This document shows, one piece after another, positions 15,687-23,539 of a stretch of 34,303 nt of DNA. Under the pieces are notes generated by a model. It saw only the letters and a list, made by a program, of their open reading frames with translations, was not told the origin of the DNA and made no database searches. The stretch is from the NCBI GenBank assembly GCA_013286235.1, contig JABDGE010000038.1:1-34303 (forward strand), given 5' to 3'. Positions within the stretch are counted from its first letter, which is position 1. Every line of letters begins with the position of its first letter. A program made the position numbers and the translations under genes. The DNA is from Bacteroidota bacterium (lineage in GTDB: Bacteria; Bacteroidota; Bacteroidia; Sphingobacteriales; Sphingobacteriaceae).

Positions 15687-16553
15687 TCAAAACCCCTGCC
15701 TAACAATAAACTCATAAACCTCCGTACCCGGCGCAGCGCAGGTTTTGGCCAGCTTGCCCCAGGCTTTGAATTGATCGTCGGCGCCCATAGTTTTGTATAT
15801 ACTCGCCAGGTTGATGGCCATTTCGGCTTTAGTGCTGTTTTGGGTATTGTCAGTGCACAGGTTAACGCCCTGCTTAAAGATGGGAATGGCTTTGTAGTAA
15901 TTTTTCTGCTGCATATAAACGTAGCCAAGCTCGCGGTAAAAAATTACATTCAAGGGGTCATTAGTCATTGCCGCCAATATCACTTTTATAGCGTTGTCGT
16001 AGTCCTTCAGGGCGTTGTAGGCATAGATCAACTCAAATTCCAGGTCTTTGTAATGCGGTTGCACGCTATAAGCCCTGTTTAAGTATACCAACGCGGTATC
16101 ACACTGGCCCAGGTCGTTATAAACAATACCCCAGTGAAAGTTATGTTCCAGTGTGTCGGCGTAGGTGTAATAAGTTGCCAGCCCAACGGGGAGCGGATCA
16201 AGGCCCATCTCCTCAAAATGTTCAGGAGACAGCAAGGCCATCTTCCCGGCATTGCGTGACAACCTGGTTCGCGGGTAGGGGTTTTTGAACATGGACGTGT
16301 CGGACAGGTAATGGCCAGAACTGTTTATCTTTAATTTGCCTTTTGCAATGAAAGTAAAGCCGGCATGTGCATCTATATAAACAAAGCCATAAATGTAGCT
16401 TTGAGCTGTGTCGTTTTTAGGAAGCACCACCCATTTCCGTTCGCATTGGGTGTAACGTTTGTTAAATTTCAGGGAAGTATCTGCGCCGGAATCATTTTGA
16501 CAAAAAGCAACCGAATAAGTGCAAACCAGTAAAAGGATAAAGACGGGCTTCAT
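15687..16553 (-). CDS. exported TPR protein
   Basis: 288 residues, signal peptide MKPVFILLLVCTYSVAFC followed by QNDSG; the Cys at 18 could allow lipidation, but no clear lipobox is present. The N-terminal half (residues ~30-135) is a unique region. The C-terminal half has tetratricopeptide repeats: HNFHWGIVYNDLGQCDTALVYLNRAYSVQP, LEFELIYAYNALKDYDNAIKVILAAMTNDP, VIFYRELGYVYMQQKNYYKAIPIFKQGV and a further weaker one. TPRs mediate protein-protein contacts, here likely in the periplasm. First gene of the minus-strand trio and preceded by a good promoter at 16570-16600. Confidence 0.8.
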   Translation of the reverse strand: MKPVFILLLVCTYSVAFCQNDSGADTSLKFNKRYTQCERKWVVLPKNDTAQSYIYGFVYIDAHAGFTFIAKGKLKINSSGHYLSDTSMFKNPYPRTRLSRNAGKMALLSPEHFEEMGLDPLPVGLATYYTYADTLEHNFHWGIVYNDLGQCDTALVYLNRAYSVQPHYKDLEFELIYAYNALKDYDNAIKVILAAMTNDPLNVIFYRELGYVYMQQKNYYKAIPIFKQGVNLCTDNTQNSTKAEMAINLASIYKTMGADDQFKAWGKLAKTCAAPGTEVYEFIVRQGF

Positions 16554-16569
16554 GATTTGAAAATTATCT

Positions 16570-16600
16570 TAAAGGTAGTGCCTTTTAAAAACACTTCAAA
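16570..16600 (-). promoter_or_regulatory. promoter of the TPR gene, overlapping a terminator tail
   Basis: On the minus strand TTTG (16597-16600) and TACCTTTA (16570-16577, one mismatch) are spaced by exactly 19 nt. The -33 TTTG lies in the T-rich tail of the hairpin at 16610-16625, so the terminator sequence doubles as promoter sequence. Confidence 0.6.
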
Positions 16601-16630
16601 AAAGAGAAGCCCCCGGTTCCCCGGGACCTC
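16596..16630 (-). terminator. GC-rich hairpin, left copy flanking the Rpn locus
   Basis: The sequence AAAAAAGAGAAGCCCCCGG then TTCCCCGGGACCTC forms a short GC stem; read on the minus strand it is followed by TTCTCTTTTTT, as in an intrinsic terminator. Nearly the same 33 bp recur in the same orientation at 17834-17866. No minus-strand gene now ends at this left copy, which looks like an orphan produced when the Rpn locus came between the two copies. Confidence 0.65.
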
Positions 16631-16668
16631 TGTGGCGATGAATAAGGAATAAACTTTTATCTTTGACT

Positions 16669-17553
16669 ATGCCTAAAATTAAGCCGCCTGTTACCGGAAA
16701 ATACATCGACCCTTTGGTTGACTTTGCCTTTAAAAAGATATTCGGTAGTGAACCAAATAAAGATTTGCTTATAGCCTTTTTAAATGAGGTATTCAGAGGA
16801 CGAAAGCATATCGTTGATTTGGTTTACAACAAAAATGAACACCCAGGCGATTTAAGGGATGAGGGTGCAGCCATATTTGACTTGCTCTGCACAGGTGATA
16901 AAGGTGAACATTTTTTGATTGAAGTGCAGAGAGGCAAACAAGGTTACTTTAAAGAAAGGGCTTTATTTTACACTTCCCGCCTCATTAGTGGACACGCTCC
17001 AAAAGGCAAGCGAAGCTCCTGGGCGTACAATATTGCAGAAGTATATTTAATTGCATTGCTGGAAGATTTCACATTGGAGAACAGCCCGGCAAATATATAC
17101 CTGCATGATATTTGCCTATGTAACAGGGATACGGGCGAAATATTTTACGATAAATTAGGTTATACTTATATTGAATTAGCTAAATTTGTAAAAACGGATA
17201 CCGAACTGGAAACCGATTTAGACAGGTGGCTTCATGTATTAAAGAACATGAGCCAATGGGATAAAATACCTGTTTACCTGCGGAAACCCATATTTGAAAA
17301 ATTGTTCAGTATTGCAGAATATACAAACTTGACAAAGGAGGAAAAGACCATGTATGATAGTAGATTAAAACATAAGTGGGACAATAAGAACGTATTGGAT
17401 TATGCAGTTTCAACGGCAGAAGCTAAAGGCATTGAAAAAGGTAAACATGAAGAGGCCCTCACTATTGCCAGAGAATTGAAAAAAGAAGGTTTAACAATTG
17501 AATTTATTGCGAAAACTACTAAGCTTTCCATTGAAGAAATAGAAAGCCTTTAA
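16669..17553 (+). CDS. Rpn-family PD-(D/E)XK nuclease / putative transposase
   Basis: 294 residues from ATG 16669 (a TTG two codons upstream is less likely). KYIDPLVDFAFKKIFGSEPNKDLLIAFLNEVF is the usual opening of the PD-(D/E)XK family once called transposases and now Rpn (recombination-promoting nuclease). The catalytic residues are visible: Asp71 in IFDLLC and Glu85-x-Gln87 in FLIEVQRGKQ. Then ALFYTSRLISG and a helical C-terminal part (LTKEEKTMYDSRLKHKWDNKNVLDYA, then a Lys/Glu-rich region and a small helix-turn-helix-like end, EGLTIEFIAKTTKLSIEEIESL). E. coli Rpn proteins are DNA nucleases with reported anti-phage activity and an inhibitory C-terminal small product. Immediately downstream is a separate gene for a similar C-terminal segment. 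Flanked by hairpin repeats at 16596 and 17834. Confidence 0.88.
   Translation: MPKIKPPVTGKYIDPLVDFAFKKIFGSEPNKDLLIAFLNEVFRGRKHIVDLVYNKNEHPGDLRDEGAAIFDLLCTGDKGEHFLIEVQRGKQGYFKERALFYTSRLISGHAPKGKRSSWAYNIAEVYLIALLEDFTLENSPANIYLHDICLCNRDTGEIFYDKLGYTYIELAKFVKTDTELETDLDRWLHVLKNMSQWDKIPVYLRKPIFEKLFSIAEYTNLTKEEKTMYDSRLKHKWDNKNVLDYAVSTAEAKGIEKGKHEEALTIARELKKEGLTIEFIAKTTKLSIEEIESL
17350..17553 (+). other. possible internal start giving the nuclease C-terminal segment alone
   Basis: An in-frame ATG at 17350 (Met228 of the nuclease) is preceded by AAAGGAGG at 17334-17341, an ideal Shine-Dalgarno at 8 nt. It would give a 67-residue protein made only of the C-terminal segment. Bacteroidota rarely depend on Shine-Dalgarno sites, and the bases also encode the conserved Lys-Glu-Glu, so the site could be coding constraint. 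The following gene starts with the same residues from the same Met, which strengthens the idea. Confidence 0.4.
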
Positions 17554-17572
17554 CCAAATCTATTAAAAAAGC

Positions 17573-17791
17573 ATGTATGATAGCAGCTTAAAACGTAAAT
17601 GGGACAATAAAAATGTGTTAGATTACGCTGTTCAAGAAACTCGTCAAAAAGGTCGGCAAGAAGAACAGGTTAAAGTAATTAAAAATCTTATCGTTCAGTT
17701 AGGTTTGTCTGATGAGCAGGCCGCCAGTATTGCCGAAGTATCTATAGATTTAGTTAAAACGATCAGAGCGGGTTTAGACAAAAATATATAA
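17573..17791 (+). CDS. stand-alone paralogue of the Rpn C-terminal segment
   Basis: 72 residues, 19 bp after the nuclease stop, preceded by an A-rich stretch typical of Bacteroidota starts. Its first 20 residues match nuclease residues 228-247 at 18 of 20 positions (MYDS-LK-KWDNKNVLDYAV). Across these 20 codons there are 8 synonymous and only 2 amino-acid-changing differences, a sign of selection on the protein. After residue 20 the sequence diverges but keeps the layout: a charged linker (QKGRQEEQVKVIKNLIVQ) and a small helical end (GLSDEQAASIAEVSIDLVKTIRAGL). It has no nuclease core. It may be an antitoxin-like inhibitor or exchange subunit of the nuclease, or the tail left from a deleted second copy. 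Coexpression with the nuclease is likely. Confidence 0.7.
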   Translation: MYDSSLKRKWDNKNVLDYAVQETRQKGRQEEQVKVIKNLIVQLGLSDEQAASIAEVSIDLVKTIRAGLDKNI

Positions 17792-17833
17792 CAGTAAAGT
17801 TTTTCCATCCAAAAAAATCAAGAAAATCAACAG

Positions 17834-17866
17834 TCAAAAAGAGAAGCCCCGGTTCCCCGGGGCCTC
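17834..17866 (-). terminator. GC-rich hairpin terminator, right copy
   Basis: GCCCCGG (17846-17852), loop TTCC, CCGGGGC (17857-17863) form a perfect 7-bp stem; on the minus strand it is followed by TTCTCTTTTT. It lies 41 bp past the stop of the tiny lipoprotein gene at 17907, so it is that gene's terminator. The left copy is at 16596-16630. Confidence 0.75.
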
Positions 17867-17906
17867 AACTTAACACACCAAACCTAACTAAACCAAATTT
17901 TTGTTA

Positions 17907-18023
17907 TCAATACCCCCTGTAATAGTGGTGGTGATGCGGGTAACCATACCCGACATAGCATCCTGAACTTACCGATACGAATGCTGCTATAACGAGTGCG
18001 AATGCGATTATTTTCCTTTTCAT
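17907..18023 (-). CDS. tiny lipoprotein, 38 aa (copy 1)
   Basis: ATG at 18023, TGA at 17907. Reads MKRKIIAFALVIAAFVSVSS then GC and an 16-residue mature tail YVGYGYPHHHHYYRGY. Two basic residues, a hydrophobic core and SSGC form a lipoprotein signal with Cys22 as the lipidated residue. The mature part is almost only Tyr, Gly, His, Pro and Arg; four consecutive His suggest metal binding. It is paralogous to 18147-18266 (shared FALVI-AFVSV-SGC and the end RGY) and similar in signal to 23577-23711. A terminator lies just downstream. Role unknown. Confidence 0.75.
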   Translation of the reverse strand: MKRKIIAFALVIAAFVSVSSGCYVGYGYPHHHHYYRGY

Positions 18024-18146
18024 GATCTTTAGTATTTACAACAACTCCCAATCGCGTTGTTTGTATATTGGATGGTTTTGCATGGAAAAGGATTAAGGGG
18101 CCACTAATTATTACGTCATTTCAGCGTAATCAAAAGCGGGTTGCAA

Positions 18147-18266
18147 TCAATAACCCCTCCAGGTGCGGTGGTAAGAGGCGTAATAAACATTTTTCCTTGC
18201 ACAGCCTGATGTTACCGAAACAAAGGCGCCAATAACCAGGGCAAAAATCACAACTCTCTTTTTCAT
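18147..18266 (-). CDS. tiny lipoprotein, 39 aa (copy 2)
   Basis: ATG at 18266, TGA at 18147. Reads MKKRVVIFALVIGAFVSVTS then GC and the tail ARKNVYYASYHRTWRGY. The signal is a paralogue of copy 1; the mature part differs but keeps aromatic and basic residues and the same RGY ending. Lipidated Cys22 is predicted, with an outer-membrane or periplasmic location. Located 123 bp upstream of copy 1 on the same strand, so both may be one transcript; a 6-bp inverted repeat (18110-18130) lies between. Too short for homology-based function. Confidence 0.75.
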   Translation of the reverse strand: MKKRVVIFALVIGAFVSVTSGCARKNVYYASYHRTWRGY

Positions 18267-18404
18267 AATGGCTAATTCTAAATCAATTGTCATTTATACG
18301 TCAACTGAAGGGTGCTAAGTTGCCATTAGAAGAAGATTAAATGAAAAATATTTTGCATATGCGCAACTTTTAGCATACACCTTTAACCGCTGGAAGCGAA
18401 TGGT

Positions 18405-18435
18405 TTTGCCTGTACACAATTATATCTTAACTTCG
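18405..18435 (+). promoter_or_regulatory. promoter of the DUF885 gene
   Basis: TTTG (18405-18408) and TAACTTCG (18428-18435, one mismatch to TAnnTTTG) with a 19-nt spacer, 21 nt before the ATG at 18457. Confidence 0.6.
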
Positions 18436-18456
18436 AATAAACCAATTACCTGAATT

Positions 18457-20211
18457 ATGAAAAAACTGTTCATTGTAATGATGCCCGCACTGCTGCTGTT
18501 TGCATGCAGCAAGCATAAAACCCATGCCAGCCAACTGTCGGCCGACGGCGAATTTGAGCGTACTGCCGACGATTACCTGGCCGGCTACCTTGCCTGGCGC
18601 CCCGGAAACGGAGTGGCCCTCGGTTATCATCAATATGATGGCAAGGCCGTCGACTTTAGCAAGGAATCGCTCGGCCGTGAACTGGGGCGGCTAAAAGACT
18701 TCGACCAAAAGCTTGCCGCCATGGACACCGACGCAATGAGCAAGGGCGTATTTTACGACTACCGCATATTGCATTCGGCTATCAAAAACGAGATATTCAC
18801 TTTCGAGGACATGGGCACTTACGACAAAAATCCCATGACCTATGCCGGCGCGGTGGATGTGAGCATATACATTAAACGCGATTTCGCGCCGATAGAAGAG
18901 CGGGTGGAGTCGATCATCTCCATCGAAAAAAGCGCGCCAAAAATATTCGCGGCAGCGAAGCAAAATTTGATGGATACCCTGCCGAAGCCTTATGTAGAAA
19001 CGGCCATCCAGATAGCGCAGGGCACCGCCGCATTTTTGGGCGGTGATATGCTGGTGGCTTTAAAGGACGTGAAGAATGATACGCTGATGAAGTCCTTTAA
19101 TACAACCAACCAGGCTGCCATTGGCGCTATCAATGACTTTGCCGCATGGCTGCAAAAGGTTAAGCTTGCGAAAGCTAATAACAAATATGCGATCGGCGAA
19201 GCCAGCTACAAAAAGATGCTTTTGTACAGCGAGGGGATAACGCTTTCGCCGGAAAAAATACTTGAGTTGGGCTTGCAGGAATTAAAAAAACAGCAGGACG
19301 TTTTTAATGCTGCTGCCAAAACCATCAACCCAAAGAAAAAACCGATCGACGTTTACCGCGATCTGCAAAAGGACCACCCTACAGCGGAAAACCTGATACC
19401 CGATGCGCGGAAAAATGTGGAGGCAATACGCAAGTTTCTGACGGACAAAAACATTGTTTCGATGCCGGCAACAGTTAACCTGAAGGTGCTCGAAACACCC
19501 CAATATGCCCGGGCCACCAGCACCGCTTCTAACGATGATCCGGGCCCGTTTGAGACCAAAGCTACAGAGGCCTTTTACTATGTGACACCCGTAGACCCGA
19601 AATGGACACCCCAGCAAAAGGAAGACTGGCTGCGCCAGTTTGATTATTACACCACCGATAATGTAACCATCCACGAGGCTTACCCGGGTCATTACACCCA
19701 GTTTTTGCACCTGAATGCATCAAGGGCCACCCGTATTGAGAAGATATTTGGCAGCTACGCCTATATTGAAGGTTGGGCGCATTATTGTGAGCAAATGATG
19801 GCCGACGTAGGTTACGGCCATAACGGCGACACCATTTTAGCCGCCAAATACCGGCTGGCGCAAACCGGGGATGCATTGCTAAGGCTCTGCCGCCTTTGTG
19901 TGTCGATAAAAACCCATTGCCAGGGGATGAACTTGCAGGATGCCACCAAATTTTTTATGGATAACTGGTACCAGGGCGAGAAACCATCCTCCCAGGAAGC
20001 GTTACGGGGTACGTTTGATCCGGGTTATTTGTTTTATACCATCGGGAAACTGGAGTTCATGAAACTGCGGACGGACTATGAAAAACAGGAAGGCGCAAAC
20101 TTTACGCTGAAAAAATTCCATGATGAAGTGCTCAACCACGGAATGCCGCAGATCAGGCTGCTGCGCGAGGTGATGTTGAAGGATAGCAGTACCTGGAAGG
20201 ATGCACTGTAA
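18457..20211 (+). CDS. DUF885-family putative metallopeptidase lipoprotein
   Basis: 584 residues. MKKLFIVMMPALLLFACSK is a lipoprotein signal with Cys17 in LLFAC, so the protein is probably anchored in the periplasm or outer membrane. The body is a complete DUF885 protein. HEAYPGH at 406-412 is the diagnostic motif, with two His and a Glu as in zinc peptidases, followed by YIEGWAHYCEQMMADVGYG, which supplies a further Glu/His pair. Family members are thought to be zinc-dependent peptidases distantly related to M3/M32 types; the substrate is unknown. Length is normal. It has its own promoter and is followed after 64 bp by T9SS proteins with which it need not be linked. Confidence 0.88.
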   Translation: MKKLFIVMMPALLLFACSKHKTHASQLSADGEFERTADDYLAGYLAWRPGNGVALGYHQYDGKAVDFSKESLGRELGRLKDFDQKLAAMDTDAMSKGVFYDYRILHSAIKNEIFTFEDMGTYDKNPMTYAGAVDVSIYIKRDFAPIEERVESIISIEKSAPKIFAAAKQNLMDTLPKPYVETAIQIAQGTAAFLGGDMLVALKDVKNDTLMKSFNTTNQAAIGAINDFAAWLQKVKLAKANNKYAIGEASYKKMLLYSEGITLSPEKILELGLQELKKQQDVFNAAAKTINPKKKPIDVYRDLQKDHPTAENLIPDARKNVEAIRKFLTDKNIVSMPATVNLKVLETPQYARATSTASNDDPGPFETKATEAFYYVTPVDPKWTPQQKEDWLRQFDYYTTDNVTIHEAYPGHYTQFLHLNASRATRIEKIFGSYAYIEGWAHYCEQMMADVGYGHNGDTILAAKYRLAQTGDALLRLCRLCVSIKTHCQGMNLQDATKFFMDNWYQGEKPSSQEALRGTFDPGYLFYTIGKLEFMKLRTDYEKQEGANFTLKKFHDEVLNHGMPQIRLLREVMLKDSSTWKDAL

Positions 20212-20275
20212 GATCAGCAAGGGCTGAATCTTTTTATAGTTTTCCTGGATAATAAACCTAAAGCACGAAATAAAC

Positions 20276-21865
20276 ATGAAGACATTCGGTGGCCATTTAC
20301 TGAAATTGATGCTCATTTCGCTGTTGTTTTCGTTGGCGCCGACCCAGGGATTTTCGCAATGTAACCTGGGGCTGGGCGTGCCGGTTTTCAAAGAAACATT
20401 TGGGGCAGGCACTTCGATTTATGCGCCACCACTGCCGCCCGGAGTGACGGATTATACGTATTTGGTAACGGAATGCCCGGATGACAGCCAATATGCAATC
20501 GTGAACTACACGTCGGGGTGCTACGACACCTGGCCTACGCTTACCGATCATACAGGAGACCCGGGCGGTTATTTTATGATTGTAAACGCAGCAGATACAG
20601 CGGGTAGATTTTTCACCCAGACGATAAATGGCCTTTGTCCGGGAAGAACTTATGAATTTTCAGCCTGGATGGTGAACCTGGGGGGAGAACTCGCATCGAG
20701 CGTGAAATTTTCAATTGAGACGGCCGGCGGCACTGTTTTAGGCACTTACGACACGGGGCAACTCCCGCTAACCACGCCCGTTCAATGGCTAAAATATGGC
20801 TTTTATTTTACCACAGCCACAGGAATTACATCTGTAGTTCTTCGCATGTTTACGGACCCTGTAACAAACCAGGCTGGTTCCGGCGGAAATAACTTCGCCA
20901 TCGACGATATTGCCTTTACCCCTGCCGGCCCATCCGCCCAAATCAGCATCAACGGCTTCCCGGGCGACACCCTCAAAATTCCCTGTAATAACTCTACCGT
21001 ACTTTCATCAACGGTAGGAACCTGTTATATGACCAATGCTTACCAATGGCAAATATCATCCGACGACCTGACGTGGACCGATATACCCGGCGCCACGGCG
21101 TCAACCTACAGCGTGGGCTCCACTGCCGCCGGAACCTGGTTTTACCGGCTTGGGGTGGCCGAAGAAGGCAGCATTGGGAGTGTGAGTTGCCGTACCGTAT
21201 CCAATACCGTAATGGTTGTTAACGCCAAATTTGTCGCACCGAAATTTCAAAGCCTGTCAGCGGCAATATGTGCGGGGGAGTACGCCCTCCCGTCGGGTAA
21301 ACAGGTAAGCACCAGCGGCGTTTATATCGATACGTTGCTTAGCACGTTGGGCTGCGACAGCCTGATCACCACCGTAAATCTTACGGTAGCTACAAAACCG
21401 AGCCTCGGGAAGGACCGTACAATTTGTGTGGGCGACACAACAAGTCTAAGTCCGGGCATATTCAGCACTTATAAATGGCAGGACGGAAGCACAAACCCGG
21501 TCTTCAACGTAACGGTGGGAGGGATTTATTCGGTAACGGTTACTGATAGTTTAGGCTGCATGTTTTCGGATACAGTTTCCATCAGGGAGAATTATTGCTC
21601 AACAATCCCGATACCCAATGCCTTTACACCCAATGGCGACGGTGTTAACGATACATGGAATATTCCCCAGCTTCAGTATTTTCCGTTGTGCACAGTCGTC
21701 ATTTATACGCGTTGGGGGCGCCAGGTTTTCACCAGCACCGGGTATGCAAAACCCTGGGATGGTATTTATGGTGGGAAGCCTTTGCCTGTTGGGGCTTACT
21801 ATTACATTATAACTTTACAGCCTAATGGTACGGTTTTGTCAGGATTCGTGGCCTTGCTCAGATAA
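20276..21865 (+). CDS. T9SS-secreted modular protein, second cluster (a)
   Basis: 529 residues. Signal peptide MKTFGGHLLKLMLISLLFSL, mature from about QCNLGLG. The ~200-residue N-terminal module corresponds to that of the first cluster (GVPVFKETFGAGTS, DHTGDPGGYFMIVNAAD, GLCPGRTYEFSAWM, GGNNFAIDDIAF). Then an Ig-like domain (SAQISINGFPGDTLKIPC, YQWQISSDDLTWTDIPG), a repeat of the kind ICAGEYALPSGKQVSTSGVYIDTLLSTLGCDSLI often seen in large T9SS proteins, a second (LGKDRTICVGDTTSLSPG, YKWQDGSTNPVF), and the type B C-terminal domain (NAFTPNGDGVNDTWNI, TRWGRQVFTSTGY, PWDGIYGGK). Shorter than the first cluster, with different middle repeats. Followed after 46 bp by a close paralogue. Confidence 0.9.
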   Translation: MKTFGGHLLKLMLISLLFSLAPTQGFSQCNLGLGVPVFKETFGAGTSIYAPPLPPGVTDYTYLVTECPDDSQYAIVNYTSGCYDTWPTLTDHTGDPGGYFMIVNAADTAGRFFTQTINGLCPGRTYEFSAWMVNLGGELASSVKFSIETAGGTVLGTYDTGQLPLTTPVQWLKYGFYFTTATGITSVVLRMFTDPVTNQAGSGGNNFAIDDIAFTPAGPSAQISINGFPGDTLKIPCNNSTVLSSTVGTCYMTNAYQWQISSDDLTWTDIPGATASTYSVGSTAAGTWFYRLGVAEEGSIGSVSCRTVSNTVMVVNAKFVAPKFQSLSAAICAGEYALPSGKQVSTSGVYIDTLLSTLGCDSLITTVNLTVATKPSLGKDRTICVGDTTSLSPGIFSTYKWQDGSTNPVFNVTVGGIYSVTVTDSLGCMFSDTVSIRENYCSTIPIPNAFTPNGDGVNDTWNIPQLQYFPLCTVVIYTRWGRQVFTSTGYAKPWDGIYGGKPLPVGAYYYIITLQPNGTVLSGFVALLR

Positions 21866-21911
21866 ATTAAAAAGCTCGGGTTTGCGCCGAAAGTTATAGT
21901 ATTGTAAAGCG

Positions 21912-23516
21912 ATGATAATTATCCGATTTTTGTCGAAGTTGACCTTTATTGCGGTTTGGCTCTGGTTAATTCCTACGGCAGAATATGCGCAATGTACCGG
22001 TAGCCCCGGTGTCCCTATCTTTACAGAAACGTTTGGGGCCGGCACCTCAACCTATGCGCCACCATTACCTGCCGGAGAGACGAAATATTCGTATTTGGGA
22101 AACGGATGCCCGGGTGTCGGCCAATACGCTGTTGTAAACTACACGTCTGGTTGTCCCGACTGGCATACGCTTACCGATCACACGGGTAACCCTGGCGGCT
22201 ATTTTATGATCGTAGGCGCTGAGCAATATCCGCTTACAGTTTATACCCGGACTGTTACTGGCTTGTGCCCGGGATCAACCTACGAGCTTTCGGTATGGAT
22301 GATAAACCTGAATTCGACTCCGGGCCTTATTCTTCCGCATGTAAGATTCGACATTGAACCGCCCGATACCACTTATTTTGCAACGTACGATACGGGGCAG
22401 GGAGTTCCTGTAACTAATCCTGCTCAATGGACTAAATATACGTTCGATTTTACGATCCCCGCGGGACTGTCAAGCATTGTTATCGATATCCTTACTGAAT
22501 ATTCGTCCCAATTTGCGCCTCCCTCGGTAATCGGCGGTAATAACTTTGGCATCGACGATATTACCTTTGGGCCCGTCGGCCCATCGGCCCAAATCGGCGT
22601 CAACGGCTTCCCTGGCGATACGGTAAAAAGCCTCTGTAATAAAAGCACGGTAATTTCGTCGACGGTAGGCAGTTGCTACACCCAAAATGTATTTCAATGG
22701 CAAAAATCATCCGACGACCTGACATGGACCGATATCCCTGGCGCTACAACGTCAAACTACAGCCCCGACTCCACCGCTGCCGGAACTGAGTTTTACCGGC
22801 TTTTGGTCGCCCAGCAAGGTAACCTAGCCAGTGTGAATTGCCGCACCATATCCAATACCGTAATGATCATTAACGGAACATTTGTCCCACCGAAGTTTCA
22901 AAGCCTGTCAGCCGAAATATGTGCGGGGGAGTACACCCTTCCGTCTGGCAAACAGGTAAACACCAGCGGCGTTTATATCGATACGTTACTCAGCACATCG
23001 GGGTGCGACAGCCTGATCAGTACGGTAAATCTAACCGTGGCTGTAAAACCGAACCTCGGGAAGGACCGTGTGATTTGTTCGGGTGAGACAACAACTTTAA
23101 ATCCGGGCAAATTCAGCACTTATAAATGGCAGGACGGAAGCACCAACCCGGTATTCAAGGTTACTGCAGGAGGAACGTATTCGGTAACCGTCACCGATAG
23201 TTCCGGTTGCTTGCAGGCGGATACCGTACAGATTTCCGATATTAACTGTTCGGTCATCCCTATACCAAATACGTTTACGCCGAATGGGGACGGTATTAAT
23301 GATACCTGGAACATTCCGCTGTTGCAGTATTTTCCCACATGCACGATATTTATTTATACACGCTGGGGACGACAGGTCTTTAACAGTATAGGCTATTCTC
23401 AGCCCTGGGATGGCACCTTGCATGGCAAACCCTTGCCTGCGGGTGTTTACTATTATGTTATCAACCTACAGAATAACACCCCAATTTTGTCGGGTTTTGT
23501 CACGATCCTCCGTTGA
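21912..23516 (+). CDS. T9SS-secreted modular protein, second cluster (b)
   Basis: 534 residues, tandem paralogue of 20276-21865 with the same domain order. Signal peptide MIIIRFLSKLTFIAVWLWLI, mature from about QCTGSPG. N-terminal module (GVPIFTETFGAGTSTYAPPLP to GGNNFGIDDITF), Ig-like domain (SAQIGVNGFPGDTVKSLC), ICAGEYTLPSGKQVNTSGVY repeat, LGKDRVICSGETTTLNPG repeat, and type B C-terminal domain (NTFTPNGDGINDTWNI, TRWGRQVFNSIGY, ending LSGFVTILR). The N-terminal module is less conserved than the C-terminal half, which is nearly the same in both genes. Probably cotranscribed with (a). Ends at a strong terminator. The ligand is unknown. Confidence 0.9.
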   Translation: MIIIRFLSKLTFIAVWLWLIPTAEYAQCTGSPGVPIFTETFGAGTSTYAPPLPAGETKYSYLGNGCPGVGQYAVVNYTSGCPDWHTLTDHTGNPGGYFMIVGAEQYPLTVYTRTVTGLCPGSTYELSVWMINLNSTPGLILPHVRFDIEPPDTTYFATYDTGQGVPVTNPAQWTKYTFDFTIPAGLSSIVIDILTEYSSQFAPPSVIGGNNFGIDDITFGPVGPSAQIGVNGFPGDTVKSLCNKSTVISSTVGSCYTQNVFQWQKSSDDLTWTDIPGATTSNYSPDSTAAGTEFYRLLVAQQGNLASVNCRTISNTVMIINGTFVPPKFQSLSAEICAGEYTLPSGKQVNTSGVYIDTLLSTSGCDSLISTVNLTVAVKPNLGKDRVICSGETTTLNPGKFSTYKWQDGSTNPVFKVTAGGTYSVTVTDSSGCLQADTVQISDINCSVIPIPNTFTPNGDGINDTWNIPLLQYFPTCTIFIYTRWGRQVFNSIGYSQPWDGTLHGKPLPAGVYYYVINLQNNTPILSGFVTILR

Positions 23517-23539
23517 CGAGTTTACCCGCGTGAAGCTTA

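Noticed and set aside
15644..15928. Long upstream extension of the 50-residue frame (145 codons)
   Set aside because: It overlaps the TPR gene in another frame; the TPR frame has a signal peptide and clear repeats, so only the part from 15643 is kept.
16659..16666. Perfect TATCTTTG box before the Rpn gene
   Set aside because: It lies only 2 nt before the ATG and has no TTTG 19-20 nt upstream, so it cannot serve as a normal promoter unless the mRNA is leaderless.
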